Shown one piece after another: positions 37,116 to 46,452 of a DNA stretch of 64,000 bases (position 1 is the first letter of the stretch; every line of letters begins with the position of its first letter). The notes beneath the pieces were generated by a model. The model worked only from the letters and a program-made list of their open reading frames with translations. It was not told where the DNA came from and made no database searches. The stretch comes from Lysinibacillus alkalisoli (GTDB lineage Bacteria > Bacillota > Bacilli > Bacillales_A > Planococcaceae): contig NZ_BMJT01000005.1 of NCBI RefSeq assembly GCF_014643595.1, forward strand, positions 124,001 through 188,000, read 5' to 3'. A program made the position numbers and the translations under genes.

Positions 37116-38744
37116 GTGTTTATAATTTCAGAAATTGAAATTTTATCGTGGCCTTTTACGAAGGAAACGATACAGCAAATGAATCAACAAGTAACGTATG
37201 CTAATTATCCTGTCATTTATTTATTAAATGGTGATAAAGAGGCGTACATTGGAGAGACGGTTTACTTTAAACGACGTATGCGTGAACATTTGCGTACACG
37301 TAAACACGTAAATCGAATGCATGTTATTCAACATGAAAAGTTTAATCGCTCTGCCACTTTTCACTTAGAGACAAAGCTAATTAACTATTTTCTTGGTGAC
37401 GAAAAATATATTTTGCAAAATAAAAGTAAGGTCGTTAATGATTTTACACATAACTATTATAATAAATCGTATTATGACCAAACTTTGTTTCAAGCGTTAT
37501 GGCAAACATTATATGAGAAAAAGTTAGTTGATCATCCCTTACATGTGATTGAGAACAAAGATATTTTTAAGTTATCTCCTTTTAAAGAGTTGTCATTAGA
37601 ACAGATAGAGTTAAAGGAAAATATTTTAGCCTTTTGTGAGCAATACATACAAGAAGAAACAAAGGAATATGGCAATCTTTTGGTGATAGAAGGCGAAGCG
37701 GGTGTAGGTAAAAGTGTGGTGTTAAGTTCGATATTTAATACGATGCAAGCACAAGTGGGAGAGCCGTCATCCCCTCTTTATAATACAGAGAATTATTTAG
37801 TTGTGAACCATGAGGAAATGTTTAAAACATATAAGGCGATTGCCAAACAAGTCCAACATTTGAAGGTAAAACATTTTGCTAAGCCAACCCCGTTAATCAA
37901 TCGTTTAAAAAAGAAGAATGACAAAGTGGATATTATTCTAGTGGATGAAGCGCACTTATTGTTAACTAAATCAGATGCCTATAATAATTTTAAGGAAGAT
38001 AATCATTTAGAAGAGTTATTGAAGTTAGCAAAAATTGTTATTGTCATTTATGACCAAGATCAAGTGTTGAAAATGAAGAGTTTATGGGATACGATTAAAC
38101 TTGAACAGCTTAAAGCACTAAGCCAACATTGTGAAACGTATCAACTAACAAACCAGTTTAGAATGCAGGCGAATGATGATGTGCTAGCTTGGATCAATGC
38201 GTTTAAAAATAAACAATTGCTACCGCTGCCAACAGACGCACAATATGATTTTCGTGTGTTTGATACACTCGAAGCGATGCATGCTGCCATCAAAAATTGT
38301 AATCAAACATTTGGTTTGAGCCGTGTGGTAGCAACATTTGACTATTTGCATAAAAAAGATGGTGGCACTTATTATGTTAATGAATCCAATGGCGAATACA
38401 AAATGCCATGGAACACTACAAACCCGATATACACGTGGGCGGAAAATCCCTCTACTATTAATGAGGCAGGTTCGATTTATACTATTCAAGGTTTTGATTT
38501 GAATTATGTAGGTGTGGTGCTTGGGCCATCCATACAATATCGTAATGGGCAATTAGTTATTGATACCAGTTTGTATATGGATAAAGGTGCATACGCAGGT
38601 GCAGAAGGTATTGATCAAGTGGCATTGGCAAAGGAAAAGATCATACTTAACTCAATTAACATTTTAATGAAACGTGGCATTAAAGGTTTGTATATTTATG
38701 CGAGTGATAAGGCGTTGCGTCAAACGTTATTGGGCGTGCAATAA
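37116..38744 (+). CDS. GIY-YIG nuclease fused to a DUF2075 ATPase/helicase
   Basis: About 540 residues. The N-terminal GIY-YIG domain (residues 30-110) has YPVIYLLNGDKEAYIGETVY, an Arg in FKRRMREHL and a Glu in HLETKLINYF. The C-terminal P-loop domain of the DUF2075 type has Walker A GEAGVGKSVVLS, Walker B VDIILVDEAHLLL, and a motif VI-like IYTIQGFDLNYVGVVLG. Start is uncertain: GTG 37116 overlaps the only Shine-Dalgarno (AAAGAGGGTG), which is ideally spaced for an ATT at 37125. It faces the dnd operon tail to tail. Probably a DNA-targeting defence protein; the mechanism is unknown. Confidence 0.8.
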   Translation: MFIISEIEILSWPFTKETIQQMNQQVTYANYPVIYLLNGDKEAYIGETVYFKRRMREHLRTRKHVNRMHVIQHEKFNRSATFHLETKLINYFLGDEKYILQNKSKVVNDFTHNYYNKSYYDQTLFQALWQTLYEKKLVDHPLHVIENKDIFKLSPFKELSLEQIELKENILAFCEQYIQEETKEYGNLLVIEGEAGVGKSVVLSSIFNTMQAQVGEPSSPLYNTENYLVVNHEEMFKTYKAIAKQVQHLKVKHFAKPTPLINRLKKKNDKVDIILVDEAHLLLTKSDAYNNFKEDNHLEELLKLAKIVIVIYDQDQVLKMKSLWDTIKLEQLKALSQHCETYQLTNQFRMQANDDVLAWINAFKNKQLLPLPTDAQYDFRVFDTLEAMHAAIKNCNQTFGLSRVVATFDYLHKKDGGTYYVNESNGEYKMPWNTTNPIYTWAENPSTINEAGSIYTIQGFDLNYVGVVLGPSIQYRNGQLVIDTSLYMDKGAYAGAEGIDQVALAKEKIILNSINILMKRGIKGLYIYASDKALRQTLLGVQ

Positions 38745-38760
38745 TGAAAATACTTTAACA

Positions 38761-38806
38761 AAAGAAGCGGTAAAGGGAATCATATTATCTCCCTTTACTG
38801 CTTTTT
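38761..38806. terminator. Bidirectional terminator between GIY-YIG gene and dnd operon
   Basis: AGCGGTAAAGGGA pairs with TCCCTTTACTGCT, flanked by AAAAG and CTTTTT, across an 11-base loop. A similar GGTAAAGGGA stem occurs at 46453-46500. Confidence 0.8.
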
Positions 38807-38907
38807 ACATTCACATAATTAATAATAAAGTAAGTGTTATTTATACTTTTAATCCTAGCTTATTTATAAAGTAATTCTCCATTTGCTGTTTGACCATAAC
38901 ATAGTAT

Positions 38908-40032
38908 TTACAATGTTTTGAAGAGGTCGAGCGCTTCTTTGTCGAGATAAGGTGACAAGGAGATGCGAATGGTTTGTCTAATTTCATCTAAGGATAATCC
39001 AATAGCAGCTAGCACATGAGAAGGTTGTGATGAGCTGCAAGCAGAGCCGGTTGATACGGCTATAATAGGCGCAAGTTTTTTGACGAGTAGTTCATTGTTT
39101 ATGCCACTGAAACGGACGCTAATAATGCCAGGTATTTTATGCTTTGAGTGATGATTAAAGTGAATATGTTCACCAAAAGTGTCACGTAACAGTGTGATGA
39201 GATATTGCTCTAATACATCTAACTTATGTTGGTGTTGAGCTAAGTGTTGTAAGGCAATTTCACTTGCCTTGCCTAACCCTACAATATTATGCACAGCTAA
39301 TGTGCCACTGCGCAAACCTTGTTCTTGCCCGCCACCATGAATCAATGGCGTGATAGTAGGGAAGATACCATATTGGTCTTTACGTAAAAAGGTTGCGCCA
39401 ACACCTTTTGGCCCGAAAAATTTATGTGCAGATAAAGATAACGCATTAATTCCTTGTAATTGTGTAACATCAACAGGCAATTTGCCCACGACTTGTGTGG
39501 CATCGCAATGAAGGAAAATGTTATGACGTAAACAAATGTTTGCAATCGCTTCAATAGGATGTAAAGTACCAATCTCATTATTGCCCCATTGAATGGAAGC
39601 GAAAATGGTTTGTGGTGTTAATGCTTCTTGAAATTGTTGTGTTGTAATACAACCTTCTTCGTTAACAGGGAGTATGGTAACAGTAAAGCCAATTTCTTGA
39701 AGATAGTGAAACGTAGCTAATACAGAAGGGTGCTCCACATTTGTTGTAATTATATGCTTGCCTAAGGATGAGCGTGCTGCTGTAATGCCTTTAATAATAA
39801 AATTATTGCTCTCCGTTGCACCACTAGTAAAGATGATTTCATCTGGTTGGCAGTTAATAAGCTTTGCGACATGTTGCCGTGCCTCACTAGTAGCGAGTTG
39901 TGCATCGGTAGCGAGCTCATAATATTTACTAGAAGGGTTGCCAAATGCATCGACTAAGTAAGGGAGCATTGCTTGTTTTACTTCAGGGTGAATCGGTGTT
40001 GTTGCAGCGTTATCTAAATACAACAAAGTCAT
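38908..40032 (-). CDS. dndA: Cysteine desulfurase of the Dnd system (DndA/IscS-like)
   Basis: 374 residues. This PLP enzyme supplies sulfur for DNA phosphorothioation. The PLP-binding Lys lies in ALSLSAHKFFGPKG near residue 200 and the catalytic Cys in VSTGSACSSSQPSH near residue 325; the N-terminus YLDNAATTPIHPEV and HCDATQVVGK are typical. It is the last gene of the dndC-dndD-dndE-dndA operon and its ATG shares one base with the dndE stop (TAATG). A housekeeping nifS or iscS role is less likely because of this linkage. Confidence 0.9.
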   Translation of the reverse strand: MTLLYLDNAATTPIHPEVKQAMLPYLVDAFGNPSSKYYELATDAQLATSEARQHVAKLINCQPDEIIFTSGATESNNFIIKGITAARSSLGKHIITTNVEHPSVLATFHYLQEIGFTVTILPVNEEGCITTQQFQEALTPQTIFASIQWGNNEIGTLHPIEAIANICLRHNIFLHCDATQVVGKLPVDVTQLQGINALSLSAHKFFGPKGVGATFLRKDQYGIFPTITPLIHGGGQEQGLRSGTLAVHNIVGLGKASEIALQHLAQHQHKLDVLEQYLITLLRDTFGEHIHFNHHSKHKIPGIISVRFSGINNELLVKKLAPIIAVSTGSACSSSQPSHVLAAIGLSLDEIRQTIRISLSPYLDKEALDLFKTL

Positions 40033-40406
40033 TATCTCCCTTCCACATTTAATAGGCTGATGAGTAATTTATCATAGCTACCTAACAGCTGGTATTCACT
40101 TTCAAGTAAACGTATACCACGTTCAATATGCTGATTAAATAAGTCAGGGAAGTAGTCTTCCTCTCGTATCGTTTGCAGAGCGTGCTGTTGTATGAGTGCT
40201 TTGTAGACAGCATCGTGCTCGCCTGTTAATGTATTGCGATGAATCTCTACCCCAAACGTGTTAGTGACCACTGGTGGCATGTCCGCCTCCTTTAAAGAAA
40301 GGGCAATTGCTAAGCGGCACAGCACATTCCAAGTGAGTCCCGTGTGGCTTTGTAGAGTTTTAAGTTTTTCAGCCGTTTCTCGAGATGTTTTTAATCTAAA
40401 GTTCAT
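40032..40406 (-). CDS. dndE: DNA sulfur modification protein DndE
   Basis: 124 residues. DndE is a small helical protein that binds nicked DNA and is needed for phosphorothioation. The N-terminus FRLKTSRETAEKLKTLQSHT and LTWNVLCRLAIALSLKE fit the DndE family (KTS...LR...TG.TPN.L.R.A...S). The gene overlaps dndD by 4 bases (ATGA) and dndA by 1 base. Size is normal for the family. Confidence 0.85.
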   Translation of the reverse strand: MNFRLKTSRETAEKLKTLQSHTGLTWNVLCRLAIALSLKEADMPPVVTNTFGVEIHRNTLTGEHDAVYKALIQQHALQTIREEDYFPDLFNQHIERGIRLLESEYQLLGSYDKLLISLLNVEGR

Positions 40407-42388
40407 GTTAGCACCTCGTTGTTTGTATCAATTTGTTGTTTTGTTGTAATGGTTGTCCGTTGCTCAGCTACGGTAAAGTGCAATGTATAGTGTTGCGCGA
40501 TATGAGGTTGTAAAAGGGCATAATACGACTCATTCATTTCGCTATCAGTTGTTAACAGTATAGTTTGTGTGCCCATGTAAGGAATAAAATTTTGTAACAA
40601 TATCGTTTTATGTGTTTGGTCTAAACGACTTAATAATGTATCAAAAACAAAGGGCACTTGACGCCCTGAACAACTAAAAATCGCCCAAATAATGGCCAAT
40701 AGTAGCATTTGTTTTTCACCTGCTGAGAGCATCTCTTTATCTAGCACTTGTTGTTTAGCATCTCGTAAAGTAATATCAAACGTTTCAGGATTAATTGTGA
40801 GTGATGTAATATAATCCGTCTTACGAAATAATAGTGTAATATTTTGTATCGCTTGCTGTTGTATGACTTGTATATGTTTTTTGACTTGCGCCTCACGATA
40901 AAGTTGACTGACAGTTATAACTTTTTGTGCTTCGGCTAAAGAGCCTGTTGCTTTATGTGTTTGGTGCAGTTGTGCTGTGATTTTTGTTTTTTTATGCAGG
41001 ACATCATTTAATGTGTTTTGTAACTCGTCAAGGGAGGTTTCTTGTGTTGCCATTTGTTGTTGTAACGTCAGCATTTGTGTATTATAGTCGTCCATTTGCT
41101 CGATAAGTTCACTAAATTCATTTGTTTGGTCATGTGTATTAAGTTGGTCTTTTAAATGTTGTAGCCGAGTGAGTTCGACCTGATTTTGCTTGAATAAATT
41201 GGCGTAATGTTCAGGCAATGGCTTTTGTATGAGTGTGTGAATGTGTTCGACTTTAGCAACTTCTGTCCACGTATAATTTTGGATGATGGTTACTTCATCA
41301 TTAGGCTGAATTAATTGTAATAACTTTGCCTTTAATGTAATGCCTTGTTCTTGAGATGGTGGTAGATTTAAAGCTGTGAGTAGCGTCAGCATTGCCTCAT
41401 CAGAGAACTTATCCTCCACTTGTTTGGCAAGTAAGGTGTCTTGTTCTTTTTGGAGTTGATGATAGGTATCATTGACTAAATTAGTCATTAAAAAGAAAGG
41501 CAATGATTCCGCTACAAAGTTTTTAATTTCTTCAGCTCGTTGTTTACGCTGCATATCTATCGTTGTAATTTGCTGAATGATGGCTTCTCGCTGCTGTTTA
41601 TGAAGCCCACCGTGTTTTTCAAAGGTGGCCTTCATATTGTGGTATGCCTCAGTAATGTACTCTAAGGTTTGTGTCGTATGTAGTAAGCCAGCTTTTGTTG
41701 TAGCAAGTTGTGTACGCAATTGTTGTTCTACTTGTGTGATTTGTATTAGTTCTTGTTCACTAATATCCTTTTTAGGTTGTTGATCTTGCTGTTTAATATA
41801 CGCTGATAAGTCGCTTTCTAATGTTTCGAACAAGTCTAAGTGAAAGACCGTTTTTGTGAGCCGTTCAATATAATGGGGCAGCTGGTTATGTGTAATGATT
41901 TGAGTAATCTCCTCACCATCAATGAAACAACAATCTAATAATTGTGGTGGCATAATCTCTTTAAGTTTAGATTGAAACAAGTCAAATTGCGCCTCGTTTA
42001 CATACACATCATTTTCTTTTAATGATACTTGTTCTACAATGGTGTCTGTTGATTTCTTCCATTCACGGTGCAATTCGTAATGATGCTCTTTATATTGTTC
42101 AGTCAATGTAAATTGTATGGTGATACTGTAACAATTAGCGTCGTCGAGCTGTGCCTTACGATGTAGTATTTGTTCGATTTTTTTTAAATAGTCTTTATTA
42201 TCCGTCTTATAACCAAAGCTATAAGCGCCAAATAAACCTAACTTAATGGCATGGAGTAATGTGGTTTTACCCGCGCCATTCTCACCACTAATCAATAACA
42301 CATTTTGATTAGGTGATGTTTCAAAGCTAAATGTGTTATAGCCCTCGTAAGCGCCAATATTAACAAGTGCGATATTTTTGATATACAT
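40403..42388 (-). CDS. dndD: DNA sulfur modification ATPase DndD
   Basis: 661 residues, an SMC/Rad50-like ATPase. Walker A is SGENGAGKTTLLHAIKLGLFG near residue 36; a long coiled-coil region (about residues 200-470) follows; the signature is LSAGEKQMLLLAIIWA and Walker B is PFVFDTLLSRLD. DndD provides ATPase and possibly nicking functions in phosphorothioation. The start has GAGGTTATGAG upstream, and dndC ends 13 bases earlier. The Lys/Gln-rich central part varies in the family. Confidence 0.92.
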   Translation of the reverse strand: MYIKNIALVNIGAYEGYNTFSFETSPNQNVLLISGENGAGKTTLLHAIKLGLFGAYSFGYKTDNKDYLKKIEQILHRKAQLDDANCYSITIQFTLTEQYKEHHYELHREWKKSTDTIVEQVSLKENDVYVNEAQFDLFQSKLKEIMPPQLLDCCFIDGEEITQIITHNQLPHYIERLTKTVFHLDLFETLESDLSAYIKQQDQQPKKDISEQELIQITQVEQQLRTQLATTKAGLLHTTQTLEYITEAYHNMKATFEKHGGLHKQQREAIIQQITTIDMQRKQRAEEIKNFVAESLPFFLMTNLVNDTYHQLQKEQDTLLAKQVEDKFSDEAMLTLLTALNLPPSQEQGITLKAKLLQLIQPNDEVTIIQNYTWTEVAKVEHIHTLIQKPLPEHYANLFKQNQVELTRLQHLKDQLNTHDQTNEFSELIEQMDDYNTQMLTLQQQMATQETSLDELQNTLNDVLHKKTKITAQLHQTHKATGSLAEAQKVITVSQLYREAQVKKHIQVIQQQAIQNITLLFRKTDYITSLTINPETFDITLRDAKQQVLDKEMLSAGEKQMLLLAIIWAIFSCSGRQVPFVFDTLLSRLDQTHKTILLQNFIPYMGTQTILLTTDSEMNESYYALLQPHIAQHYTLHFTVAEQRTTITTKQQIDTNNEVLT

Positions 42389-42401
42389 CTCATAACCTCA
42401 T

Positions 42402-43997
42402 TTATAAATGTAAATAATCTTGTTTTAAAATCTTTGCAATCTCATCTTGAATGCCACGCCGAATTTTATAACCGGCATAATCTTTTTCTAAGTTAAGTAA
42501 TTTACGCATAACAGTGCTATCCACATGGTGTGTTTGGCATAGTGCTTCAAGTTGCTGTGCATCGTCATGATGTAAAATAGGGTTGTCATCACGCTCCCAC
42601 AGGATGGAAGGGAGATGAGGTATACGGGCATAAATATTGGGTACATTGTCTTCCCAGTCACCTTGTTGTAACCAAATCCTACGAATCTCTTTTAACTCAG
42701 CTTCTGTTATGACTTGATAGTTAGCATCATTAGGATGTTGGATTGTGGCTTGCAATTGCAAAAGTCTAGTTAAAATTTCTTGGCGTGTTGCCATAGTGTA
42801 AGGGCCTAAACCAAGTTGTGCATATTTTTGCATCTGTGTACCATCCAGTGCAGTCTCCTCATAATTAATAAGAATTAAAGGGTCATCAGCAGTGCGTAAG
42901 TCAATCTGATGCTGCGCTAAATAACTGGGGATGTCTTGTTTTTGTAAAATTGTAAAATGAGAGAACGGAATTTTAGCAGCTTCACGTCCTGCTTTTTTTG
43001 CAATCATGACATATGGCTCATTATTTTCTGTTTCAATTCTGACAGTATTAAAATAGATTTGCCCATTCATGCGATATTTCATACGTTTAGTGCGGTCATC
43101 ACGGATGGTTGTTAACCAATTACGAAAGTCGAGTAAGGGTTTCATCCAATCATGCCCACTTTGAATAAAACCTGTTAGTGCTTTATCTTCCGTGACAACT
43201 GTGCAAACCCAACAACCAAAACGGCTGTTGCCACACGAACCTGCACTTTCTTTAATTTGTTTATCAATAATTAAAGGGCACTCACCACTTGTAGCATCTT
43301 GATAAAGCCGATGTAATGCATGGTTATCGTCTCCCCAAGGTGATGGTGTTTGTAATAAATAATGCCAAACATCATCTACTGTAAATGTACGAATGGGTGC
43401 ATAAACAAAGGCATTTGTTAAGGTTGAGTGACGCATGAATAATTGACCATCAATGCTATGTTCTTGAATGCTTGTATTGCGTGATGTACTTTCATCCTCT
43501 CTCACGCCTAAAATCATAACCACCTTACCAAAGGAAGAAACTTTATTCATAATAAAGGCATTAGCAGGCTCAATTTTTAAACGGTCTGTACACCAACGAA
43601 ACTTTTGATTAGGTGATGGATAACCTCGCCCAATTAAATTAACCCAAAAAGAATTTTGAGGGGTAGGCTGTACTTTATGTGTTTCAATAGGGAGTTGATA
43701 GGTGTGAGCAGCCTTTTGAATATGAGCTAAAGTTTGATTAATGGTATTCATAATAAGTGGCGTTTCAATTAATGTATCAGATGAGATAATATATACTTTC
43801 TTATGTAGTGACTGAGGAGGCAATTCGTAAAGTGCTTCAAAGATAAGTTGAACGACCACAGTGGAGTCTTTGCCGCCACTATAACCTACAATCCAAGGTC
43901 GCTCGTCAGCAAGATAAGCTGTTTTGATTTGTTCTTTTGTACTTGTAATCAATGTATTTTCATTAGCCAATAAATCCGAAATAATATTTTTAGGCAT
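42402..43997 (-). CDS. dndC: DNA sulfur modification protein DndC (PAPS reductase-like)
   Basis: 531 residues. The PP-loop motif GYSGGKDSTVVVQLIFEAL near residue 38 binds ATP. An iron-sulfur cluster site is formed by CGNSRFGCWVC near residue 250 with an earlier Cys in GECPLI. The enzyme transfers sulfur from DndA to the DNA backbone together with DndD and DndE. It is the first gene of the operon, with AGGAGCTG upstream. dndB, the usual regulator in front of dndC, is absent, and no dndFGH restriction genes are found. Confidence 0.93.
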   Translation of the reverse strand: MPKNIISDLLANENTLITSTKEQIKTAYLADERPWIVGYSGGKDSTVVVQLIFEALYELPPQSLHKKVYIISSDTLIETPLIMNTINQTLAHIQKAAHTYQLPIETHKVQPTPQNSFWVNLIGRGYPSPNQKFRWCTDRLKIEPANAFIMNKVSSFGKVVMILGVREDESTSRNTSIQEHSIDGQLFMRHSTLTNAFVYAPIRTFTVDDVWHYLLQTPSPWGDDNHALHRLYQDATSGECPLIIDKQIKESAGSCGNSRFGCWVCTVVTEDKALTGFIQSGHDWMKPLLDFRNWLTTIRDDRTKRMKYRMNGQIYFNTVRIETENNEPYVMIAKKAGREAAKIPFSHFTILQKQDIPSYLAQHQIDLRTADDPLILINYEETALDGTQMQKYAQLGLGPYTMATRQEILTRLLQLQATIQHPNDANYQVITEAELKEIRRIWLQQGDWEDNVPNIYARIPHLPSILWERDDNPILHHDDAQQLEALCQTHHVDSTVMRKLLNLEKDYAGYKIRRGIQDEIAKILKQDYLHL

Positions 43998-44460
43998 CTC
44001 AATATTTCAGCTCCTAAAATGGAATAATTTTTAGTAACATACTATCCCATCATATAGTTCAAATGATAGGGAAATCAAGGAGATTATGTTTTTATGTATC
44101 ATACTTTAGGATGGGTAATATCACTAAAGTATAGCATTAGCTTATTTCTTTTAAAAGTATTCAAGGCCTTACATTACAGTGAAATTGTTTTTCTAATGTA
44201 ATAAGTGGACAGGCAATGGTGCTTGTGATGGTGGTGATATTGGGAGCAGGGCGATTGCTATTTACTCTAATGTGATGGATGTTTGGCAGGCGTTGCAGGC
44301 AACATTAACAGCTTTAGCAGAGGAAGGCGCTTTAGATGGTGCTATTATTGCATTTTGTGATGAAGAGGATAATTATCAAACATTAAATCTTGCTAATACA
44401 AGATTTACATTACTATAGAAAGTTGCTAACAGGCAGCTTTTTTATTTATTTTAATTTCAA
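43998..44460. other. Intergenic region with a short coding remnant
   Basis: No intact gene. The part 44205-44419 holds a frame reading WTGNGACDGGDIGSRAIAIY, then VMDVWQALQATLTALAEEG and a terminal FTLL, without a usable start codon or ribosome binding site. This looks like the 3' part of a lost small gene of unknown family. Nothing is recognisable in 43998-44204. Confidence 0.45.
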
Positions 44461-44461
44461 T

Positions 44462-44476
44462 TGATAATAATTATCA
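44462..44476. promoter_or_regulatory. Fur box upstream of the AraC/substrate-binding fusion
   Basis: TGATAATAATTATCA is a perfect 7-1-7 inverted repeat that matches the Bacillus Fur consensus TGATAATNATTATCA. It lies 24 bases before the ATG, so Fur-Fe would block transcription in iron-replete cells. Confidence 0.88.
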
Positions 44477-44500
44477 TTGAGGAAAGGAGGCATCATCATA

Positions 44501-46438
44501 ATGTATGAACAGCTTCAATTATGGAATCAAGTTACTTTACATGTTTTAGATATTCAAGTATTACATCTTCATAGTGAGCATGAATTACGGAAATATATTG
44601 CACCTAGCAGCATGTTTGTATTTATTGCTAACGGCCAAACAGAGATATGGTTGGAGGGAGAAGTATCATTTAGTGAACATTTTCAATTGATACACGTTGC
44701 TAAAGGGCAACAACTTACAGTGGAGTCAGCAAAGGCAGATGTCTATCTTGTAATGTACCATGCTGTTTTACCCTCATCAGCGTTAAAAGAATTTCATATC
44801 ATGATGCAAAAGAATAATCCTTTTATGAAAAATTGGTCAATCATTCCTAAGCAACCTTTAGAGCTACTTAATCAATATAAAGAGTTAGCAATGACTTGGG
44901 AGAGGTTGTTGAATGAGAAGGAACATAAAACTAGTTTGGCAAGGAGTATGGAAAGTCTTACACGTTTAAAAATTCAAGGTGACTTTCTTCGGCTTGTACA
45001 GTTGATGTTAGAAGAACGTGTGATACAAAATACTAAACCAACCCTAGTAGAACAGGTTTTGCGTTATATTACACAACATTTTAGAGAGCCTATTTCGATT
45101 GCACGATTAGCTAGTCAGTTAAATTATACGCCACAATATATTACTCGCACATTTAAAGCACAGATGGGGTGTAGTCCTAGTGAGTATATGATGCGTTTGC
45201 GAATGGAAGTAGCTAAACAAATATTAGTAAACAGCGCAGCGAGTTTACAAGAGATAGCAAGTTATATTGGGTATAATGATTCACTGTATTTTACTCGCAT
45301 ATTTAAAAAGCAAGTTGGGATTGCACCAGGAGAATATCGGAAGAACCATGCGAATGTTGTTTCGAAAAATACAATGAATGAGTATGAATCATCCATTGTT
45401 GCAACACAAAACGCCATGTATGATTTGAATATAAATGAGATTAATTATCATTTGATAAGTGATGGAGGAAGAGACATGGCAATGAGTAAAAGTTTAGTTA
45501 CAGCAGCTTTATTATGTTTAACAATGGTTACAACAGGTTGTAGTACAGCAAGTGAGACAAATAAAGGTGGCACATCAATAAAAGAAGAAAAACAACAAAC
45601 AGCAACAGCATCACAAAGTGATATGCGAACAATCACCACATCAATGGGTGATGTGGAAGTGGCTGTAGAGCCAAAACGTGTGGCAGCACCAGGTTATTTA
45701 GGCACAGTGTTAGCTTTAGGTGTGGAGCCGATTGCCTCTGATAAGTTTTTAATGGACAGCCCTTATTTAGAAGGAATGATAGATGATGTGACGAATGTTG
45801 ATGATTCTCTAGAAGCACTGACAGAGTTAGAACCAGACGTTATTATCACTCATTTAAATCAACCAGAAACAGTGGATAAATACAAAATGATAGCCCCTAC
45901 GATAGCGATGCCTTATAACAGTTTTGAAAGCATCCAAGAGGAAATTCGCTATTTTGGTGATCTACTGAATAAAAAAGAAGAAGCAGAAAAATGGATTGCA
46001 CAGTTTGAAGCACATACTAATGAATTAAAACAACAAGTGCAAGATGCGCTAGGTAATAATGAAACCGTATCGATTATGCAAGAATATGATGGCAAAGTCT
46101 TTTTATTTGGTTCGAAATCAGGTCGAGGTGGACGCATTATGTACGAAATTTTAGGAGCTAATCCACCAGCAGATGTGCCAGAGCATATGTTAAAAGAATC
46201 CTATTACGAGTTTTCATTAGAGATGTTGCCACAATATACAGGCGATTATTTAGTATTAACAACAAAATCTACGCTTGAAGAGTTACAAGCAGACCCAATT
46301 TGGGGGCAACTACCAGCCGTTCAACAAGGGAATGTATACTTATGGACAGAAAGTGAGTCGTGGTTTAGAGATCCGATTGCTGTAGAGGCACAAATTGATG
46401 ATTTAGCAAAATGGATCATAGATGTAGCTAAAAAATAA
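44501..46438 (+). CDS. AraC-type regulator fused to an iron-siderophore substrate-binding lipoprotein (Btr-like)
   Basis: 645 residues from ATG 44501 (AAAGGAGG, 10 bases upstream). Residues about 1-180 form a cupin-like sensor; about 190-290 form a double helix-turn-helix (IARLASQLNYTPQYITRTFK and LQEIASYIGYNDSLYFTRIFK), typical AraC. After a linker, residues from about 326 form a Fe-siderophore/FhuD-like binding domain (TTSMGDVEVAVEPKRVAAPG, TELEPDVIITH). This architecture resembles Btr, the bacillibactin-sensing regulator. Unusually, the junction holds a complete lipoprotein signal (MVTTGC, Cys347) behind an internal ATG with its own ribosome binding site. A Fur box lies in front. Confidence 0.85.
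   Translation: MYEQLQLWNQVTLHVLDIQVLHLHSEHELRKYIAPSSMFVFIANGQTEIWLEGEVSFSEHFQLIHVAKGQQLTVESAKADVYLVMYHAVLPSSALKEFHIMMQKNNPFMKNWSIIPKQPLELLNQYKELAMTWERLLNEKEHKTSLARSMESLTRLKIQGDFLRLVQLMLEERVIQNTKPTLVEQVLRYITQHFREPISIARLASQLNYTPQYITRTFKAQMGCSPSEYMMRLRMEVAKQILVNSAASLQEIASYIGYNDSLYFTRIFKKQVGIAPGEYRKNHANVVSKNTMNEYESSIVATQNAMYDLNINEINYHLISDGGRDMAMSKSLVTAALLCLTMVTTGCSTASETNKGGTSIKEEKQQTATASQSDMRTITTSMGDVEVAVEPKRVAAPGYLGTVLALGVEPIASDKFLMDSPYLEGMIDDVTNVDDSLEALTELEPDVIITHLNQPETVDKYKMIAPTIAMPYNSFESIQEEIRYFGDLLNKKEEAEKWIAQFEAHTNELKQQVQDALGNNETVSIMQEYDGKVFLFGSKSGRGGRIMYEILGANPPADVPEHMLKESYYEFSLEMLPQYTGDYLVLTTKSTLEELQADPIWGQLPAVQQGNVYLWTESESWFRDPIAVEAQIDDLAKWIIDVAKK
45476..46438 (+). CDS. Internal start: free substrate-binding lipoprotein (same frame)
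   Basis: ATG 45476 is in frame with the long gene and has GGAGG at 45464-45468, 7 bases upstream. The product would be 320 residues. It starts with a positively charged n-region (MAMSKS), a hydrophobic stretch and the lipobox MVTTGC, exactly a bacterial lipoprotein signal, then the periplasmic binding fold. Such a protein would be anchored outside the membrane as a receptor for an ABC importer. It is proposed as an alternative product of the fusion gene, or the sign of a recent loss of a stop codon between two genes. Confidence 0.6.
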   Translation: MAMSKSLVTAALLCLTMVTTGCSTASETNKGGTSIKEEKQQTATASQSDMRTITTSMGDVEVAVEPKRVAAPGYLGTVLALGVEPIASDKFLMDSPYLEGMIDDVTNVDDSLEALTELEPDVIITHLNQPETVDKYKMIAPTIAMPYNSFESIQEEIRYFGDLLNKKEEAEKWIAQFEAHTNELKQQVQDALGNNETVSIMQEYDGKVFLFGSKSGRGGRIMYEILGANPPADVPEHMLKESYYEFSLEMLPQYTGDYLVLTTKSTLEELQADPIWGQLPAVQQGNVYLWTESESWFRDPIAVEAQIDDLAKWIIDVAKK

Positions 46439-46452
46439 TAAGAGGCTAAGAT

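Noticed and set aside
38220-38552. Minus-strand 110-residue frame inside the GIY-YIG/DUF2075 gene
   Set aside because: The plus strand encodes conserved helicase-like motifs here; the antisense frame shows no family resemblance.
38908-40032. Housekeeping iscS/nifS
   Set aside because: It is possible by sequence alone, but the overlapping position behind dndC-dndD-dndE supports DndA.
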